DNA of 64,000 nt from Trichomonas vaginalis G3 (GCF_026262505.1 NC_067205.1:1860001-1924000), one strand, 5' to 3'. Shown: positions 1 to 11,202, numbered from the stretch's first letter. Notes: generated from the sequence alone by a model not told the origin. Numbers and translations: made by a program.

Positions 1-78
1 TTAAAGTAATTCAAAAACCATTTATAGAAAATTGGTGGTCACCAGTTTAATAAGAAACTTATTGACTTAGTGAAATTT

Positions 79-927
79 TTAGGCAGCTGGGGTTTCTGGG
101 CCCTTCTGTCCGAGAGCATCGATAGCTGCCTTGATGTCAGAGAAGCCCTCAGAAGCGCGCTGGTCGTATTCCTGTTGCTTGTTTCTCATATCCTGGAACT
201 GAGCGTAAGCCTGAGCGGACTGTTCAGCTGTTGGAGCTGTGACAATTCCTCTGTCTGGGTTGGCCATCTGGGACTTGATAACTGTGTCAAGAACGTTAAG
301 GAAGCGTTCTGGGAGCTTGACAAGGCCGAGGACAGCTGGAGCAACAGCGATAGCAACAGCCTCAATAACATCGGACATCTGGATAGACTTTGTATCAAGG
401 TACTGGATTTCCTGGTTCATTGTGCACTTGAAGAAGGAGGATTTGATCTTGGAAACAATGATCCAGTCTTTTGGCATAACGAAATCAACGTGGATCTTCA
501 TGTTAGATACTCTAACGCCTTCGCCGCGTGTATCAGAGATGAATGGAGAGAATGTGTAGATGTACATGTAGAGGGAGCCAGAAGCCTTTTCGTATGAAAC
601 TGTGTTGACCATGTTGTCGCAGTCGCCCCAAGCGTAGGATTCGAAGTCCTTGATATCTGTAAGATCGTTGATGATGTTTTGCTTGTGAGCCTGAACGATG
701 GCTGACTGGTCAGCCATGATGTTGGAAATCATGCGGTCGATGTAGGCGCCGCAGCTTCTTGCAGCGATTGAGCGTGTGCCAACAGCAGAGTTGGAGTAGA
801 ATTTGAAGAAACCTGTGCCCTTGCCAGATCCGACGATCTGTGTTGAGGACTGTGTCTTGAAAGCAGAGGCGATTTTAAGAGCGCCTGCAAGGCAAGAGAT
901 GATACCAGAAGCAATTGCTAAAGCCAT
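79..927 (-). CDS. Unknown 282-aa protein with hydrophobic N-terminus
   Basis: I do not recognise a family. The protein begins with a small-residue hydrophobic stretch (about residues 1-20) that could be a signal peptide, membrane segment or amphipathic helix. A mixed alpha/beta middle follows, then a Gln/Ala-rich helical tail (about residues 225-282) ending in Pro/Ala. Codon use is clearly more GC-rich and biased than in neighbouring DNA, which usually marks a highly expressed gene in trichomonads. The ATG at 925-927 is preceded within about 15 bases by an initiator-like CATAACTTTTAAG. The gene is intact, and the AT-rich DNA upstream of it looks non-coding. The overlapping reading frames on the other strand are shadows caused by the GC-rich codons. 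Confidence 0.8.
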   Translation of the reverse strand: MALAIASGIISCLAGALKIASAFKTQSSTQIVGSGKGTGFFKFYSNSAVGTRSIAARSCGAYIDRMISNIMADQSAIVQAHKQNIINDLTDIKDFESYAWGDCDNMVNTVSYEKASGSLYMYIYTFSPFISDTRGEGVRVSNMKIHVDFVMPKDWIIVSKIKSSFFKCTMNQEIQYLDTKSIQMSDVIEAVAIAVAPAVLGLVKLPERFLNVLDTVIKSQMANPDRGIVTAPTAEQSAQAYAQFQDMRNKQQEYDQRASEGFSDIKAAIDALGQKGPETPAA

Positions 928-1456
928 CTTAAAAGTTATGGCAAAAGCTTAACAAAACTCGTCAAAAACGGTTATTAGTGCGGTTTTTAGTATAGAAAAT
1001 ATCAACCGCCAAAAATAAGAATAGTAACTAGAATTCAAAGATTAGCGATTTTGATATTTATCCATGAAAATTTTTCATCTGAAAAATTGAATGTTAAATA
1101 TAAGAATAACACTATTTGCTGTGTATTGTTAAAATACCAAAAATGTTGATATAATTCAAAACAAATTAAAATCTAAATTCTATTGAGAATAATCGTACTA
1201 CCACAAAAATTAGTTTCGGAATAAATGTTGTTTACCTATATCCAATAATGGCAAACGGTTCAAAAAAAATTACATTTTGATCTGCATAAAATTTCACCTA
1301 TTTAATGAAATATTACTATTAACTATATAAATAACAAAAATGATTTCGCAACGATGTGACAGATTGAAAATACGGTTTGGAAAAAATGGTTCGTTGCAAA
1401 TATATCTTCGAATTGATATCTTTATCATATATATGATAAGCAGATCTTGGTTTTGT
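928..1456. other. AT-rich intergenic DNA
   Basis: No convincing coding region, RNA gene or repeat is seen. It separates the first gene from the palindromic element that starts at 1457. Confidence 0.6.
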
Positions 1457-2717
1457 TGTAAACAGAAATTCATCAAAAGTGACACCTCAGAAAAGCTAAA
1501 ATATTGAATTTTTGGAACTTTTGATAGAGCAAGTTTTTAAATATTAATTAAAGTAAATGTATATTTTGTAAAGATTCTTTTTAATAAAAAAATAAAATTT
1601 TGAAGAAGAACACAAAATCTTCTGAAAAATAATATCACATAAACTCATATTATTTTCTAATATATAACTATTTTATATAAAAATCAAATTCAATGATCTT
1701 AAAAGCGAAGGATAAACCTCAAAATTTACGAATATAATGAGTGGGAATATAATGCTTATCTATCATAAAACCATATGAAATATCAATTTTTGCTTTACGC
1801 CTAATTTTTGACGACAATTAGCAAAAAATGTTAAATGTTAACACTCAGTCCATTTGAATATGAAAAATAAAATTGACTTTGATTAAATGTTTTTATTTAT
1901 CATGCAATTCTTCTTGCGACCAAAGATTTGAATAAAAGTTCAAAAAATAAGATAGCTTAAAAAATAATATACGGTAGTGTTTACTAATAGATGAATAGTA
2001 TATAAATTCTATTAAAATGGATTTGATCCAAAAAAATATAAAACCAAAAATAATTGTTATAATTTAAGGGTGCACCCGTATGTACGTTTATTTGAGAGGA
2101 GGAGGATTACCCTCTCAATTTTGAGGGATTCGTTAGTTTATTTTCTCGATGAATATGCAATAAAATTTGATTTTTACCTTATCAATATACTTCATATAAT
2201 ATACACATGTTCATGTAAAAACTTTTTTCCAAAATCCTCAGGAATTAAGGGATTTTTGAATTTTAAGAATTTTTTTCGAATTTTTTCGAAAAAAAAATAT
2301 TTTCAGAACAGCCTTAACGGCTAAGGTTTAGGAACAATGTTAAGTATCAAAAAGAAAGGAGGTCTGATATAGACAACATATATCGTTGAAGGTTGAAAAA
2401 ATCTCTAATATTTGAGCCCAAAATTTCAAATTTTAATTTTTTGAAAAAAGAGGCCACCCGTATGTACGTTTATTTGAGAGGAGGGGGATTATATTTTTGA
2501 AAGGGTGAAACATTATGAATATGTTAATTATATAATAATATGTATTATTATAAAAAAGAAAAAATAAAGAACGTTAAATTTTTTCGAGTAGGGGTAATTT
2601 TAGCTAAAAGTGATACACCCGTGAAGGGTGTGATTACCGATCGGTAATTTCGACAGTTTAGAATTTAAAATTTTTTATGGAACTGTTGCGAGTTTCATAA
2701 AGAATTTAAGGAATATA

Positions 2718-2844
2718 AGCGAAGATTTGAATCAAAATCTTAGACCTAAGCCGCTCGATTCGCTCGCGGCTTCCGCGAATTACAGATCAGCAAAGATTTG
2801 AATCAAAATCTTCGAACTAAGCCGATCGCTTCGCTCGCGGCTTT
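2718..2844. repeat. Two-copy repeat ending in a GC-rich hairpin
   Basis: A unit of about 55 bp (AAGATTTGAATCAAAATCTT followed by a CCG.TCG.TTCGCTCGCGGCTT hairpin) occurs at 2718-2772 and again at 2789-2844. Each unit has two consecutive inverted repeats. It is internal to the TTAA-flanked element. Confidence 0.65.
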
Positions 2845-3214
2845 CTTTATTATTTTAAATTTGCATATTTCCATCAAAAGTTCATAAGGTAAAAAATTTC
2901 GTTTATATTATTGCAAAATAAAATCTTCATTATCAAAATAATATTAAATAATAATATAATATAATTTATAAACAACTATTATTTAATAAAGTTTAATTGC
3001 CAAGGTTCATCTAATTTTTTGATTTTTAATGTTTTATGAATTTTATTTATCATGTATATATCTAATGAAGATTATATATGTAGAAGATAAGTACCTTAAT
3101 ATGTACGTAAATTTTAATGAAATTTATACAACATTATAAAAATTTATGAATAAAAACTTGATATAAAATAACATTTTTATTTTTACTAAAAAAGGTTTTT
3201 GATAATAAATTTAT

Positions 3215-3446
3215 TTTATTTCGAAAAAGTAGCAATAATCGTAAAAGGGTATTGATAGGCTTGCTAAAGTAACTAATTTTAGCTGTCAAATACTTTTGTA
3301 TTTTGAAGTAAATTAGTATAAATTTGTTTTTACTTTTATTTCGAAAAAGTAGCAATAATCGTAAAAGGGTATTGATAGGCTTGCTAAAGTAACTAATTTT
3401 AGCTGTCAAATACTTTTGTATTTTGAAGTAAATTAGTATAAATTTG
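3215..3446. repeat. 120-bp tandem duplication
   Basis: Two nearly identical 120-bp units lie head to tail (TTTCGAAAAAGTAGCAATAA at about 3220 and 3340). The antisense reading frame across it is a by-product of the duplication, because 120 is a multiple of three. Confidence 0.8.
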
Positions 3447-4813
3447 ATATTATTTTAACTCCCTTTGAAAACCTCAATTTTCCATACAGAGGGAACGGGA
3501 ATAGCATCCAATATTCCCTGAGAATGGTTGCGCATTCTCAGTTCCCTCTATATTTCGAACGAAGCTCTCATCGGTCTTTTTTTTTAATACTAAACGTTTT
3601 TTTTCCTGTCACTTTTAGCTAAAATTTGGGTTTGCCGATTTTTTCTTTCTTGATTTTTTACAAAATCTACTTAGAATTATGCAAAATATGACTAAATAAT
3701 TATAAATTTCAAGTCAAATTTTAATTTTGATAAATAATTTAAATTTCAAAATATCAAGTTCGGTTCGACTATGTATGTAGTAATTCCTCAATAAAGTGCC
3801 AAAACCCTATTAAAATATATGAACATTTTCAACATTTTAATGTTTTTATTTAAAAATTTGATGGAATATGAGCTTCAAACAATTATTATGTAAATAAAAA
3901 TAATTAAATATATGTATTTATTCGTATTACAACCGTAGTAAGTCGATTCTTCCTTTCTTCTACTGAGGTTTGAATTTGATTTCGAATTGTAAAGAGATTC
4001 AAAGGGAAAATACTAGCGGATAAAAACTACCTCCATGAAAGGGTCATAATGGAGTCAAGTTGTATTTTTTGATATTTTTTGCTTTTCGAGCCTAAATAGG
4101 TAGCCAAGATAATGCCTAAAAATAAGGTTCTAAATTCTGAAGTTTACATGATCATCTCGTGTGCACCCTTAAATGAAGAAGTAATTTAAAACGATTTTAT
4201 TTATGATCAAATTTTATATATTTTTTTGGATCAAATCCATTTTAATAGAATTTATATACTATTCATCTATTAGTAAACACTACCGTATATTATTTTTTAA
4301 GCTATCTTATTTTTTGAACTTTTATTCAAATCTTTGGTCGCAAGAAGAATTGCATGATAAATAAAAACATTTAATCAAAGTCAATTTTATTTTTCATATT
4401 CAAATGGACTGAGTGTTAACATTTAACATTTTTTGCTAATTGTCGTCAAAAATTAGGCGTAAAGCAAAAATTGATATTTCATATGGTTTTATGATAGATA
4501 AGCATTATATTCCCACTCATTATATTCGTAAATTTTGAGGTTTATCCTTCGCTTTTAAGATCATTGAATTTGATTTTTATATAAAATAGTTATATATTAG
4601 AAAATAATATGAGTTTATGTGATATTATTTTTCAGAAGATTTCATTCTATATGCCTATGAAAAGTACTCTCAAAACTAACTTTTTCCTAATTATAATTAA
4701 ATCTAGAATATTGTATTATGCTTAGTATTATTTCATTTTTCTCATTCAATTTAGAATTTACAAATGTCAAAAAATTGAGAGCTGTCACTTTTGATGAATT
4801 TCTGTTTATTACA

Positions 4814-5263
4814 GTTTCACTAAAGATATATCCCAACTCCACATTTTTTGAATATGATTTGTTTGGATTCAACCAACTGAGCTTGATATCGATGCAACTG
4901 CTCATAACTGTGCATCTTATATCTAATGGTTTCATAATTTTAAAGGAAAACATATTTTCAATAATCTCCAATTAAATCATTTGTCATGATTCGTCTACTT
5001 ATGATATGGGATAGTCTTTCATCAATATTATTATTTCCTGGTAAAAAAACTTTCGAAACTTAATACAAATTATGGTCCAAATTCAATATTACATTAAATT
5101 TGGAATTAATCCAAATATTTATTGAAAACAAATGATACTACTTATTATTTCTTATCAAAAACATTAAAAAAAAGATAAAATTTGAAAATTAATAATATGT
5201 CTATCATTTTAAGCGGAAACACGTGTTTCTTTTGAAAACAGGGGTGTTTATGTAATCATAAAT
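4814..5263. other. AT-rich intergenic DNA downstream of the NAC-beta gene
   Basis: Nothing is recognised apart from AT-rich sequence and the 3' flank of the following minus-strand gene. Confidence 0.55.
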
Positions 5264-5659
5264 TTACTCCTTCTTCTCTTCTTCTGGCTTTGAGAAATCA
5301 ACATTTTCAACATTGCCGAGTTCTTCCTTGGCCTCTTCTGGCTTCTTAGCCTGGACGCCCATACCAGCGAGAAGGTTCTGAAGGAGATCAACGAGTGGCT
5401 TCTCTTCTGGCTTGCCGCGGAGAACGTATGTGTTAGCACGCATGTCAATAGCGAGCTCTGGCTTTGTGAATTGAAGGCCCTTTTCTTGGCCAGCAATGAT
5501 CATTGAAGCAGAGTCGATCTCACCGATATCGCGGCAACCCTGGCGTTGAGCGGCGAGCCAAAGCTTATCAGCATTTTGGCTTCCTGTTGGAGCTTTCTTT
5601 ACTTTGCGGCGCCATGATCCCTTACCACCAACCTGTGCACCAAGTCCTTTACCAGACAT
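5264..5659 (-). CDS. BTF3: Nascent polypeptide-associated complex subunit beta (BTF3 family)
   Basis: NAC-beta pairs with NAC-alpha at the ribosome exit tunnel and shields nascent chains. The 131-aa protein has the family's basic ribosome-binding N-terminus (GGKGSWRRKVKK at residues 12-23). The NAC domain follows at about residues 30-100, with the AANTY-like motif replaced by RANTYVLRGKPEEK. It ends in an acidic, Lys/Glu-rich tail. It is a little shorter than the 150-160 aa of animal homologues. The start is the first ATG of the frame and fits the conserved N-terminus. Codon use is GC-rich, as expected for an abundant protein. An initiator-like CCACTC lies about 11 bases upstream of the ATG. 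The overlapping antisense and shifted frames are shadows. Confidence 0.93.
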   Translation of the reverse strand: MSGKGLGAQVGGKGSWRRKVKKAPTGSQNADKLWLAAQRQGCRDIGEIDSASMIIAGQEKGLQFTKPELAIDMRANTYVLRGKPEEKPLVDLLQNLLAGMGVQAKKPEEAKEELGNVENVDFSKPEEEKKE

Positions 5660-6591
5660 AGAGCGAGTGGCCGACCATTCGCTCTCAATTTTTTTTTGCT
5701 CCTAACTTTTTTTTGATGATTGATATAGAGCGTATTCGTTCTGTGCGATATATGTTAGTACGAATTTTTGAGATTTTGAAACTCTATCGGCCAAAATAAT
5801 TTTGTTATTGCTTGTTAAACGTATCCTTCATTGATTTTATGGAGATATGCTGTCTTTTCATGAACCAAAAGCAGGTTTATATTAGATACTGCTTGAATTA
5901 TACAATGAAATGAATTATTTATCTAATGTGATAACAAAAAGACTTTTAGTAGAGCAACACTTCTGAGATACTTATGTGTTATGAATTTACTTAGATATGA
6001 CTGTGAATTATCTAAGTCTTGAAATCAATTTTATCATCGAATAAAAAATTGATATCTTTCATAGCAACACTGCACAAAATCTATGTTTAGTCCACGTGTG
6101 ATTGAGTGCTTGACACAGTATCAAGCAAACTAATATTTGTAATTAATTATTATACATGATATATTTTAAATGATATTCATTGCTCGTTCGTCAATCATAA
6201 ATATAAGGGTAATAAAATGTTATTCAATTCTTTGCCGAAATAAATATAAGCAATTGATTTCCTTTTGGTATTTTTTAGTGTGAGGATTTTTTAATAATAT
6301 ACTGAAGATCTACTGGAAGTGTATAAATTGCACAAGTCTTCAAATAGAAGATAGAACACATTTCCTTTAATGCTTCTGGCCCTAATCCAAAAAAGGAAAA
6401 TAGCAATTTGCAAAAGCTCACAACATGAAAAAAAGTTGTTGCATTCGTTTTATTTTCAGGTTGATTTTATTTGAGCAATAATGCAATGGAATTATATCGC
6501 TTATCATTTCCTTGTAGCAACAGTCAATCTGGTTACTTTAAAAGATATATTTAAACTGCTACTGAAATCCAAAATCTCAATTCGAAAAAAA
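5660..6591. other. Intergenic DNA
   Basis: This is AT-rich sequence between two minus-strand genes. I find no open frame of coding character, tRNA or clear repeat. Confidence 0.5.
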
Positions 6592-7167
6592 TTATAAATG
6601 AGTAATCAGAAAACAAATTATTATTAAAACTATAGCTATTACTATTATTATTCTCTTTTTGCTTTCTGCTTCTTCCTTTTCAGCATTTGTTGCTATTTCA
6701 TACCAGCTTCTATAATAAATTTCTCCTAATTTTGCTCTTAGTTTTTCTTCTTTCTTTTTTTCTGATTTTGTTTTCTTAGGATTTAAATCTGAATCAGCAA
6801 ATAACCATGACATTAAATACTGGAAAGAATCAATATCAGTACAATTCAAACGTCTCTTAAATATCTTCTTTATATATTCACGGATCAAATATTCATATAT
6901 TTGCAAATCTTCTTGACTAATATCATTTTGCTCTTGTTTATTAACCTGATTATAAAGTTTTCTTTTTGTGTCATCATTAAGAGTTGAATATGCATTTGTG
7001 ACTTTTTGAAATGCTTCTGTAGCCATTGGATCTTGACATTTATCAGGATGAACAAGTGCAGCTATTTTGCGATAATTCTGTTTCAGTTCGTCTTTCTTAA
7101 AGTTCTCTTTGACTTGAAGAACTTCATAATACGATTTGCAATTAAGAATCCTTTGAACTTCAGACAT
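6592..7167 (-). CDS. Tail-anchored DnaJ (Hsp40) co-chaperone
   Basis: The 191-aa protein has a J domain at about residues 10-77 (SYYEVLQV, then the HPD tripeptide in LVHPDKC that activates Hsp70 ATPase). A charged linker follows. A single hydrophobic segment lies at the extreme C-terminus (about residues 172-189) with only two residues after it. This layout is typical of tail-anchored J proteins facing the cytosol from the ER or another endomembrane. The start is supported by an initiator-like TCACTTTTTT about 20 bases upstream of the ATG. There is no glycine-rich or zinc-finger region, so it is a class C (type III) J protein. The membrane it sits in cannot be read from the sequence. Confidence 0.9.
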   Translation of the reverse strand: MSEVQRILNCKSYYEVLQVKENFKKDELKQNYRKIAALVHPDKCQDPMATEAFQKVTNAYSTLNDDTKRKLYNQVNKQEQNDISQEDLQIYEYLIREYIKKIFKRRLNCTDIDSFQYLMSWLFADSDLNPKKTKSEKKKEEKLRAKLGEIYYRSWYEIATNAEKEEAESKKRIIIVIAIVLIIICFLITHL

Positions 7168-7349
7168 TTAAATACTTTAAAAAAGTGACAGAATTTTGTG
7201 TTCGATGAATTTGATACGACATGAACTTTTTTAATAGCACATTTCATTCAAAAATTAGAATAACTCAAATGGTAGGGAACAATCAGGATGTAATTACTCT
7301 GATGCATTTCTCTATTCGAGTAAAGTTAAATTCTCTGACACACAAATGG

Positions 7350-7510
7350 TCAGACTATTAGTGCACCACATTAGGGCAGAGTTCTTCCGAGACTACTCAT
7401 CAATTGAGGGACTTCGGAAAAACTTTGTCCTATTCGATTAATTACTGAAACATTAAAGCAAAATTTTTACGAAGTCTCTTATTCATTGAGAGGCTTCGTA
7501 AGGAGCACTG
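7350..7510. repeat. Hairpin-rich repeat with GAAGTCTC motifs
   Basis: It contains two imperfect stem-loops. One is built on TTACGAAGTCTC and GAGGCTTCGTAA (about 7466-7501). The other is built on CTTCCGAGAC and a shifted GGGACTTCGGAA (about 7389-7430). The outer GGGCAGAG and CACTGCCCC (about 7373 and 7506) are also roughly complementary. A similar GTTCTTCCGAAGTCTCTCATT recurs near 33299, which suggests a small dispersed MITE-like repeat. Confidence 0.5.
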
Positions 7511-7769
7511 CCCCATCAGAATAGTAGCGTAACGTGTGAGGGCTATAACTAATATATAAAGAAGCACGATACTTATGCAGCTAAACTACTATATCCTAGC
7601 GACTAAGCTCCACAAATATCTTATTTCTGACTTGCAGAACTATCATGCAACACTAATTGGAGATTTGCCTACCAAATCACTTTCTGAAATTGATAGCGCA
7701 GCACTATGATTGGCAAAATCAAAGGCTGTGAAGCATCTTTACAAGTTGAAAGTCGAGGTTAATTCAAAG

Positions 7770-9240
7770 TTACAATTACTTCCTTCCAACAAAAATTTTG
7801 GCCTGAAACTCTGGATAGAAGCTACACATAGCATATATGTGTAAAATGCTGAGTTTGAAGAAAATTAGCTATTATGATCTAGAGTTATATTTACTCACGA
7901 ATTATCTTCAGAAATCGCATAAATATTGATATTGCAGGATTCAATACAAGAAGTAAATCAGTTTTATATCATAAAATGAATCATATATCAAAATAATTCA
8001 ATAGAATTGATACAATTTACAATATTAATATAAAATTAAAGCTTATGATATCATGATCTTGTTATAACAAGCAGATCAAAAATCTCATATGTTCGATACA
8101 ATCTTAGAATTACGTTTTTAATCATATAAATTGAATATATTAGACTTAAAACTTGATTGATACACTTTTTATCAGAATGTTTTACTGATTTATCTTACGT
8201 TTATTCATAATCTAATACATTTGTTTCAAAATTGCATACTATTTGGATTGATATTTGTAATTGAAAATATATTTTAAAATTGACCGTTATATTCATCATA
8301 TCATATGATAAAAAATAAAATTGTGGTACTCATTCTGTTCTATTTCACATATGAAAATTCTAAAAAAAATTCGAAAAAAGAAAAATCTAAATAAAATATT
8401 TGATTTTTCACATGGAAAAAAGGATTTTGATTTTTTTTTGAAAACCAAGATGAAGTATTATTGTCCAAATTTTGAATATGAATCTTTTCCAAGTGCAAAA
8501 AAAAACAATAATTTTCGATTCCCATAGTAAATATTTTTATTCTTCAATACAAAGCAAACTACATCCCGGATATTATGATAAAAATGATATGTTCATTAGG
8601 AATTTCTATATTTTTTCAAGTAAATAAATATCGTTTTTATTTCACTAATAACAAGTAAATATAATAATCGTATCTAAGTGTATCCGTAAACACTTCATAA
8701 TGGTTATTGTTTGTGATATCAAACAATAACATTGTGATAAGATTTCAAATTTCAATAATAAATAAATTTCATGAAATCAGAGTAATTGATTGGTGAATGA
8801 ATATTACCTAGTAAGGAAAAGATAAATTGCTTCTAAAATCTTCATGAAAGCATTTTAATATCGCAATTTATTATTATATAAGCCGAATTACTGTATATTT
8901 CTAATGTGTATTTACCATTTGAATGTAATTTATACATCTGATTATATAACAAAAATTTTGGCTAGTTACTATCTAATCGAAATTTCATTTTTTAATATAT
9001 GCTTCTGTAAACGTAATTCATGGTTTTAATCATTTTAGAAGCTATCCTATTACTGTGAATGGTTTTTAATGACATTTACTGAAATTGAAAAATATAATCA
9101 GCCTGAAGAGGGTTCATCCGAATCAATATGCATTGAGAAAGTATAGATGGTTATGTTCTGTTGCAGGGTCCAATTGAAGGCTTTTTTGATAAAATACATA
9201 GGGAGATTGGACGCATATAAATACCTTTGCTAATTCCATC
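7770..9240 (+). repeat. 1.45-kb dispersed non-coding repeat, copy A
   Basis: This stretch aligns by eye along its whole length with 41125-42585 in the same orientation. Examples are ACAAAAATTTTGGC near 7791 and 8950, the AAAATTCGAAAAAAG block near 8365, and AAAATACATAGGGAGAT near 9194. Divergence is substantial and no reading frame is conserved between the copies. Both copies end about 60-100 bases before a plus-strand gene, so the block may be a mobile sequence or a duplicated upstream region. Confidence 0.75.
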
Positions 9241-9303
9241 CAATTTGTTCGATTTTTAACTTTACAAATGTCAAAGTTTGTTTTATATTGAGAACTCAAA
9301 AAA

Positions 9304-10128
9304 ATGGAGAATTTCTTCAAAAATGCGTCTTACTTTTGGTCTACTGCCAAAGCAAACATATTAACTGGATTAGATGTCATTAAAGATGATACTGGAATAG
9401 AAACTATCGACATTTCACCAGAATTTAATGAAAGTAATAAACAATTTCAATTTATTATGAAGCACACAAATGATGTTAATAATTCACTCACTAGACTTTC
9501 GAAACGTATACTAAAGGCATCGCAATCTTTAAGTAAAATTGCAGATTTATACACTGTAGCTTACAAAGTTGATTCTTCTGACTTGTTAAAAGATGTAAAT
9601 GCATTCAAAGTATGCACCGACAAAATAAGTGATTTATGCAATCTCTATGCTGCCCAAAAAATACCAGTTGAGCTGAGAACTCCTTTTACCAAAATCCATA
9701 TTGACGGGAGTGAACTGTATAACGTAAGAAATGCCATCAAAACGAACTATTCTATGTACAAGAAGTTCTCTGACGAGTTCGATATCCATTTTAACAAAAA
9801 CAGCGACGAATATATTTTAAATAATTTACGTGAAAATGTTGAAAAGCACTATCAGATATATACAGAAAAGATATCCGTATTTATTGAAGCTACAAAAAAG
9901 CTTTCGTCTCGCATGAAAATCGAAGAAACCAAAGCAATTTTTAAATTTTCTCAATTTGAGCATGAATTCATAACAGAATTAACCAAAATCTACAAAGACA
10001 TCAACTCATACAATCCAGACTACTACGTTGCGAGCGAAGTATTCGTTAACATAGACGAAGAAAAAGATGATGAATCAAATGTCAAAGTTCAGATCGATAC
10101 AGACTGTCCATCATTAGATCAACTATAG
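9304..10128 (+). CDS. Putative BAR-domain-like membrane-curvature protein
   Basis: The 274-aa protein is almost entirely long amphipathic helices without signal peptide or membrane segment. Its layout resembles the N-BAR/BAR fold: an N-terminal helix with aromatic residues (about residues 1-20), then three long helices (about 45-110, 130-205 and 215-250) rich in Lys/Glu heptads, and an acidic tail. BAR proteins dimerise and bind curved membranes during vesicle formation and endocytosis. The call rests on helical pattern and length only; a generic coiled-coil protein is the alternative. The gene is convergent with the TBC Rab-GAP gene next door, with 11 bases between stop codons. An initiator-like ACTCAAAAAA precedes the ATG. 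Confidence 0.5.
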   Translation: MENFFKNASYFWSTAKANILTGLDVIKDDTGIETIDISPEFNESNKQFQFIMKHTNDVNNSLTRLSKRILKASQSLSKIADLYTVAYKVDSSDLLKDVNAFKVCTDKISDLCNLYAAQKIPVELRTPFTKIHIDGSELYNVRNAIKTNYSMYKKFSDEFDIHFNKNSDEYILNNLRENVEKHYQIYTEKISVFIEATKKLSSRMKIEETKAIFKFSQFEHEFITELTKIYKDINSYNPDYYVASEVFVNIDEEKDDESNVKVQIDTDCPSLDQL

Positions 10129-10139
10129 AAACACTTTAT

Positions 10140-11177
10140 TTATATATTCATTCTCCCCAAAAAGGAGTGGAAAGCCGAAATTGGCTGTCCATCAACTGTC
10201 GGACCACTTTTTTCGACCAATTCAACAGCTTTCTCCCTCAGGGCCTTCAAGTGCGCCCTGGAGAACGCCTTCAGCCCAAACGCTGTCGTCATTAGCTGCT
10301 CCTGGTCGACAATTGAGCCTTGAACGGTTTTTAGAACTTTTGTGAAGTCACTCGGCTTTGCTGCCTTAAGCAGGTCGTTGTTTATCTTTAGGATGGCCAG
10401 CGCTACCCTGAAAATCACCTTTTGTCCCTCGAGGAAGAAGGAATCCCAGATTCGCATCACTGTAGAAACGGGAAGGGTGTTGGAGAACAGGGTAAGGATC
10501 CAGTTGCTAGTGCACTGGGCCCACTGGTAGTTGGCGGCTTTCGCTATGGCCGCTACTTCTGGCTGTCTCTCGTTTATTAAAATTTGTAACATGCAAATGT
10601 CAGTTTGGTAGTCTTTCATGTCGGGTGTGAAGTAGCCTTTAGGAAGGTAGTTCTCGACAATTATCAGGAGTAAATAAAAAGCTTGTATATCGCTCTTCAT
10701 AACAAATAAACAAATTGCGGCAACAAAGTTAAGAGATTGGCAGTAACCGATCTCAGGATGGGCAACTGCAAATACGTAAAGAATTTTTTTGAGATATTCT
10801 GATGAAAAAGCTTTATTTCTTGGAAACGTTCGAGGAATATCAACATCAATGGTCCTTTTGACGTCTTCGTGTATTGTATTGAATTTCGATGGAGCTTCAT
10901 CCCATATATTAGCTCTGGCGTCCATTATCTCGTAAAGTTTAGTAATTTTTGCCCAAATTAGAGGACGAACTTCCATTGGAATGCCTTTTCGTATTTGTTT
11001 CTTAAATTTCTTGTCGTCTAACTTAAAATGAGATGAACCTCCTTGAGTTTCTGTGTATTTAAACCAAACTTTGTCGTTTTGAGCTATTTGTTTCTTAACT
11101 TTCTCATAATATATCATGTTGTGTTCATCATCATATAGTCTAACAAATCCAAATTCATCATATTGATGATCGATCAT
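10140..11177 (-). CDS. TBC-domain Rab GTPase-activating protein
   Basis: TBC proteins switch Rab GTPases off by supplying an arginine finger and a glutamine finger. In this 345-aa protein the TBC domain spans about residues 63-290. The three signature motifs are visible: R71-P-L-I-W75, the IDVDIPR box with catalytic R116, and Y145-C-Q147 with the catalytic Gln. It should therefore be an active GAP. The N-terminal 60 residues form a short region with a WFKY motif. The gene is intact, and a truncated TTAA-type element begins only about 26 bases upstream of its ATG. Its promoter must therefore be extremely compact (TCAATTTC within 20 bases) or lie partly in the element. A Rab gene lies at 59.8 kb, but a substrate relation cannot be inferred. 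Confidence 0.93.
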   Translation of the reverse strand: MIDHQYDEFGFVRLYDDEHNMIYYEKVKKQIAQNDKVWFKYTETQGGSSHFKLDDKKFKKQIRKGIPMEVRPLIWAKITKLYEIMDARANIWDEAPSKFNTIHEDVKRTIDVDIPRTFPRNKAFSSEYLKKILYVFAVAHPEIGYCQSLNFVAAICLFVMKSDIQAFYLLLIIVENYLPKGYFTPDMKDYQTDICMLQILINERQPEVAAIAKAANYQWAQCTSNWILTLFSNTLPVSTVMRIWDSFFLEGQKVIFRVALAILKINNDLLKAAKPSDFTKVLKTVQGSIVDQEQLMTTAFGLKAFSRAHLKALREKAVELVEKSGPTVDGQPISAFHSFLGRMNI

Positions 11178-11202
11178 GAATTAGAAATTGATAGATTTTT
11201 CA

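Larger units (their letters stand above)
2068..4168. mobile_element. Nested non-autonomous element with TTAA target duplication
   Basis: The 2101-bp insert begins GGGTGCACCC and ends GTGCACCC, flanked by TTAA on both sides (2064-2067 and 4169-4172). The uninterrupted copy at about 27220 has the same flanks joined through a single TTAA, so the insertion boundaries are directly visible. TTAA duplications are known for the piggyBac and Kolobok superfamilies; Kolobok elements are described in Trichomonas and have G-rich ends. No transposase is seen, so it is probably a non-autonomous derivative. It contains a repeated module near 2070 and 2455 (both with ACGTTTATTTGAGAGGAG), hairpins and a 120-bp tandem duplication. 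A truncated relative lies at 11203-12040. Confidence 0.8.
1457..4813. repeat. Palindromic element, copy 1 (TGTAA...TTACA ends)
   Basis: The left arm (1457-2067) and right arm (4169-4813) are inverted with respect to each other. The outermost 25 bases (1459-1483 and 4784-4808) match as reverse complements. The arms then differ for 165-190 bases, and an inner stretch of roughly 440 bases is again inverted. The same structure recurs at 26611-29313, so this is a dispersed mobile or foldback-type repeat. The TGT/ACA ends recall elements moved by retroviral-type integrases, but no transposase gene is present. A second element is inserted exactly in its centre. The short reading frames at 4687-4975 lie inside the arm and are not supported as genes. 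Confidence 0.8.

Noticed and set aside
70-597. 175-codon plus-strand frame opposite the first gene
   Set aside because: Antisense shadow of the GC-biased 282-aa gene; no matching protein character.
3134-3409. 91-codon minus-strand frame with two identical halves
   Set aside because: Produced by the 120-bp tandem duplication; sequence has no coding composition.
4687-4975. Overlapping 85-94 codon frames on both strands
   Set aside because: They lie within the arm of the palindromic element, and the second copy does not preserve a start or stop pattern.
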